The notes beneath the pieces are model-generated. The model made no database searches. It had not been told where the DNA came from and saw only the letters and a program-made list of their open reading frames with translations. 64,000 nt of DNA. Source: Anodontia alba. Its lineage: Eukaryota; Mollusca; Bivalvia; Lucinida; Lucinidae. Made by a program: the position numbers and the translations under genes. Shown in pieces: positions 63,745-64,000 of the stretch. The stretch lies in the NCBI GenBank assembly GCA_964016985.1, contig OZ024831.1, forward strand, positions 25,413,431 to 25,477,430, written 5' to 3'. How positions within the stretch are numbered: position 1 is the stretch's first letter; every line of letters starts with the position of its first letter.

Positions 63745-64000
63745 GCGATTGGGCAAATTCAGCAGACGATAAAATGATGATATTTTTCTTATATTTCCTA
63801 GAAAACAGACTTTGACATTGATGTCATTTGTCTTATTTGCCTCAGACAGTAGGACCCAGTTCGCATGAAATGTTAAAACCTATTTTTCTGGAAAAAATAA
63901 GAAACATAGCAATAGTTTGTCGCCTGCGTTTGGAGACATTTCTTTTTTCCCCAGAAAATAGGCTTAAACATTTCATGCGAATTTGTCGTCCGGTTGATGC
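63745..64000. mobile_element. Family C elements, running off the window
   Basis: GGGCAAATTCAGCAGACG, CCTAGAAAACAGACTTTGACAT, then TTTGTCGCCTGCG; a second partly overlapping CCCCAGAAAATAGG ... TTTGTCGTCCG follows. The outer end is beyond 64000. Confidence 0.6.

Overview
This window is AT-rich animal nuclear DNA with one protein-coding gene that can be supported. On the minus strand lies a two-exon Hox1/labial-type homeobox gene. Exon 1 (57401 down to 56822) encodes the N-terminal region and a labial-type hexapeptide. Exon 2 (9651 down to 9308) encodes the homeodomain. The two exons join in matching phase 1 across an intron of about 47.2 kb and give a 307-residue protein. Canonical introns, microsatellites, poly-A-tailed SINE-like sequence and hundreds of short transposon relics exclude a prokaryote. 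The interspersed hairpin families look like those of bivalve mollusc genomes, so a bivalve is the best guess, but that is inference.

Layout, left to right. 1-9307 is downstream (3') of the gene: transposon relics, a SINE-like unit (about 6304) and a weak poly(A) signal candidate (8248-8253). 9308-9651 is the homeobox exon. 9652-56821 is the intron, densely filled with short non-autonomous elements, most of them palindromic. 56822-57401 is exon 1. 57402-58060 is a relatively repeat-poor 5' flank with two close PBX-HOX-like half-site pairs. 58060-64000 is upstream intergenic DNA, again rich in the same elements. If the usual Hox cluster polarity holds, Hox2 would lie beyond position 64000.

The repeats sort by eye into families. 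Family A has 22 copies plus fragments, about 270-320 bp, with ends CATYACGAAAAC, and folds into three hairpins. Families E, F and W are bounded by TA and start CAGT, like Tc1/mariner MITEs. Families R, S, U, P, C, H and I are bounded by TTAA or a near match; several begin TTAACCC, like piggyBac-type MITEs. Family D ends in GGGCCCAGTTG. Family G carries paired GATCAGACTGCGC hairpins. Family V ends in CCAGATAAG.

The most unusual observation is modularity. One central hairpin (arm GTACTCRTTAGAAYCGCCTC) sits inside elements with four different kinds of ends (A, F, V, W). Conversely, E and F share similar ends but carry different central hairpins. A second core (arm CAAACAGTGTAGATCCNGATCAG) is shared among several TTAA families. 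This suggests that MITE ends and central hairpins are exchanged as separate cassettes. Nested insertions (A in G, A in H, D in H, F in H) give a partial relative chronology.

Limits: family assignments, element borders and copy counts were made by eye without alignment or database search. Apart from Hox1, none of the ORFs over 60 codons shows a recognisable protein family.
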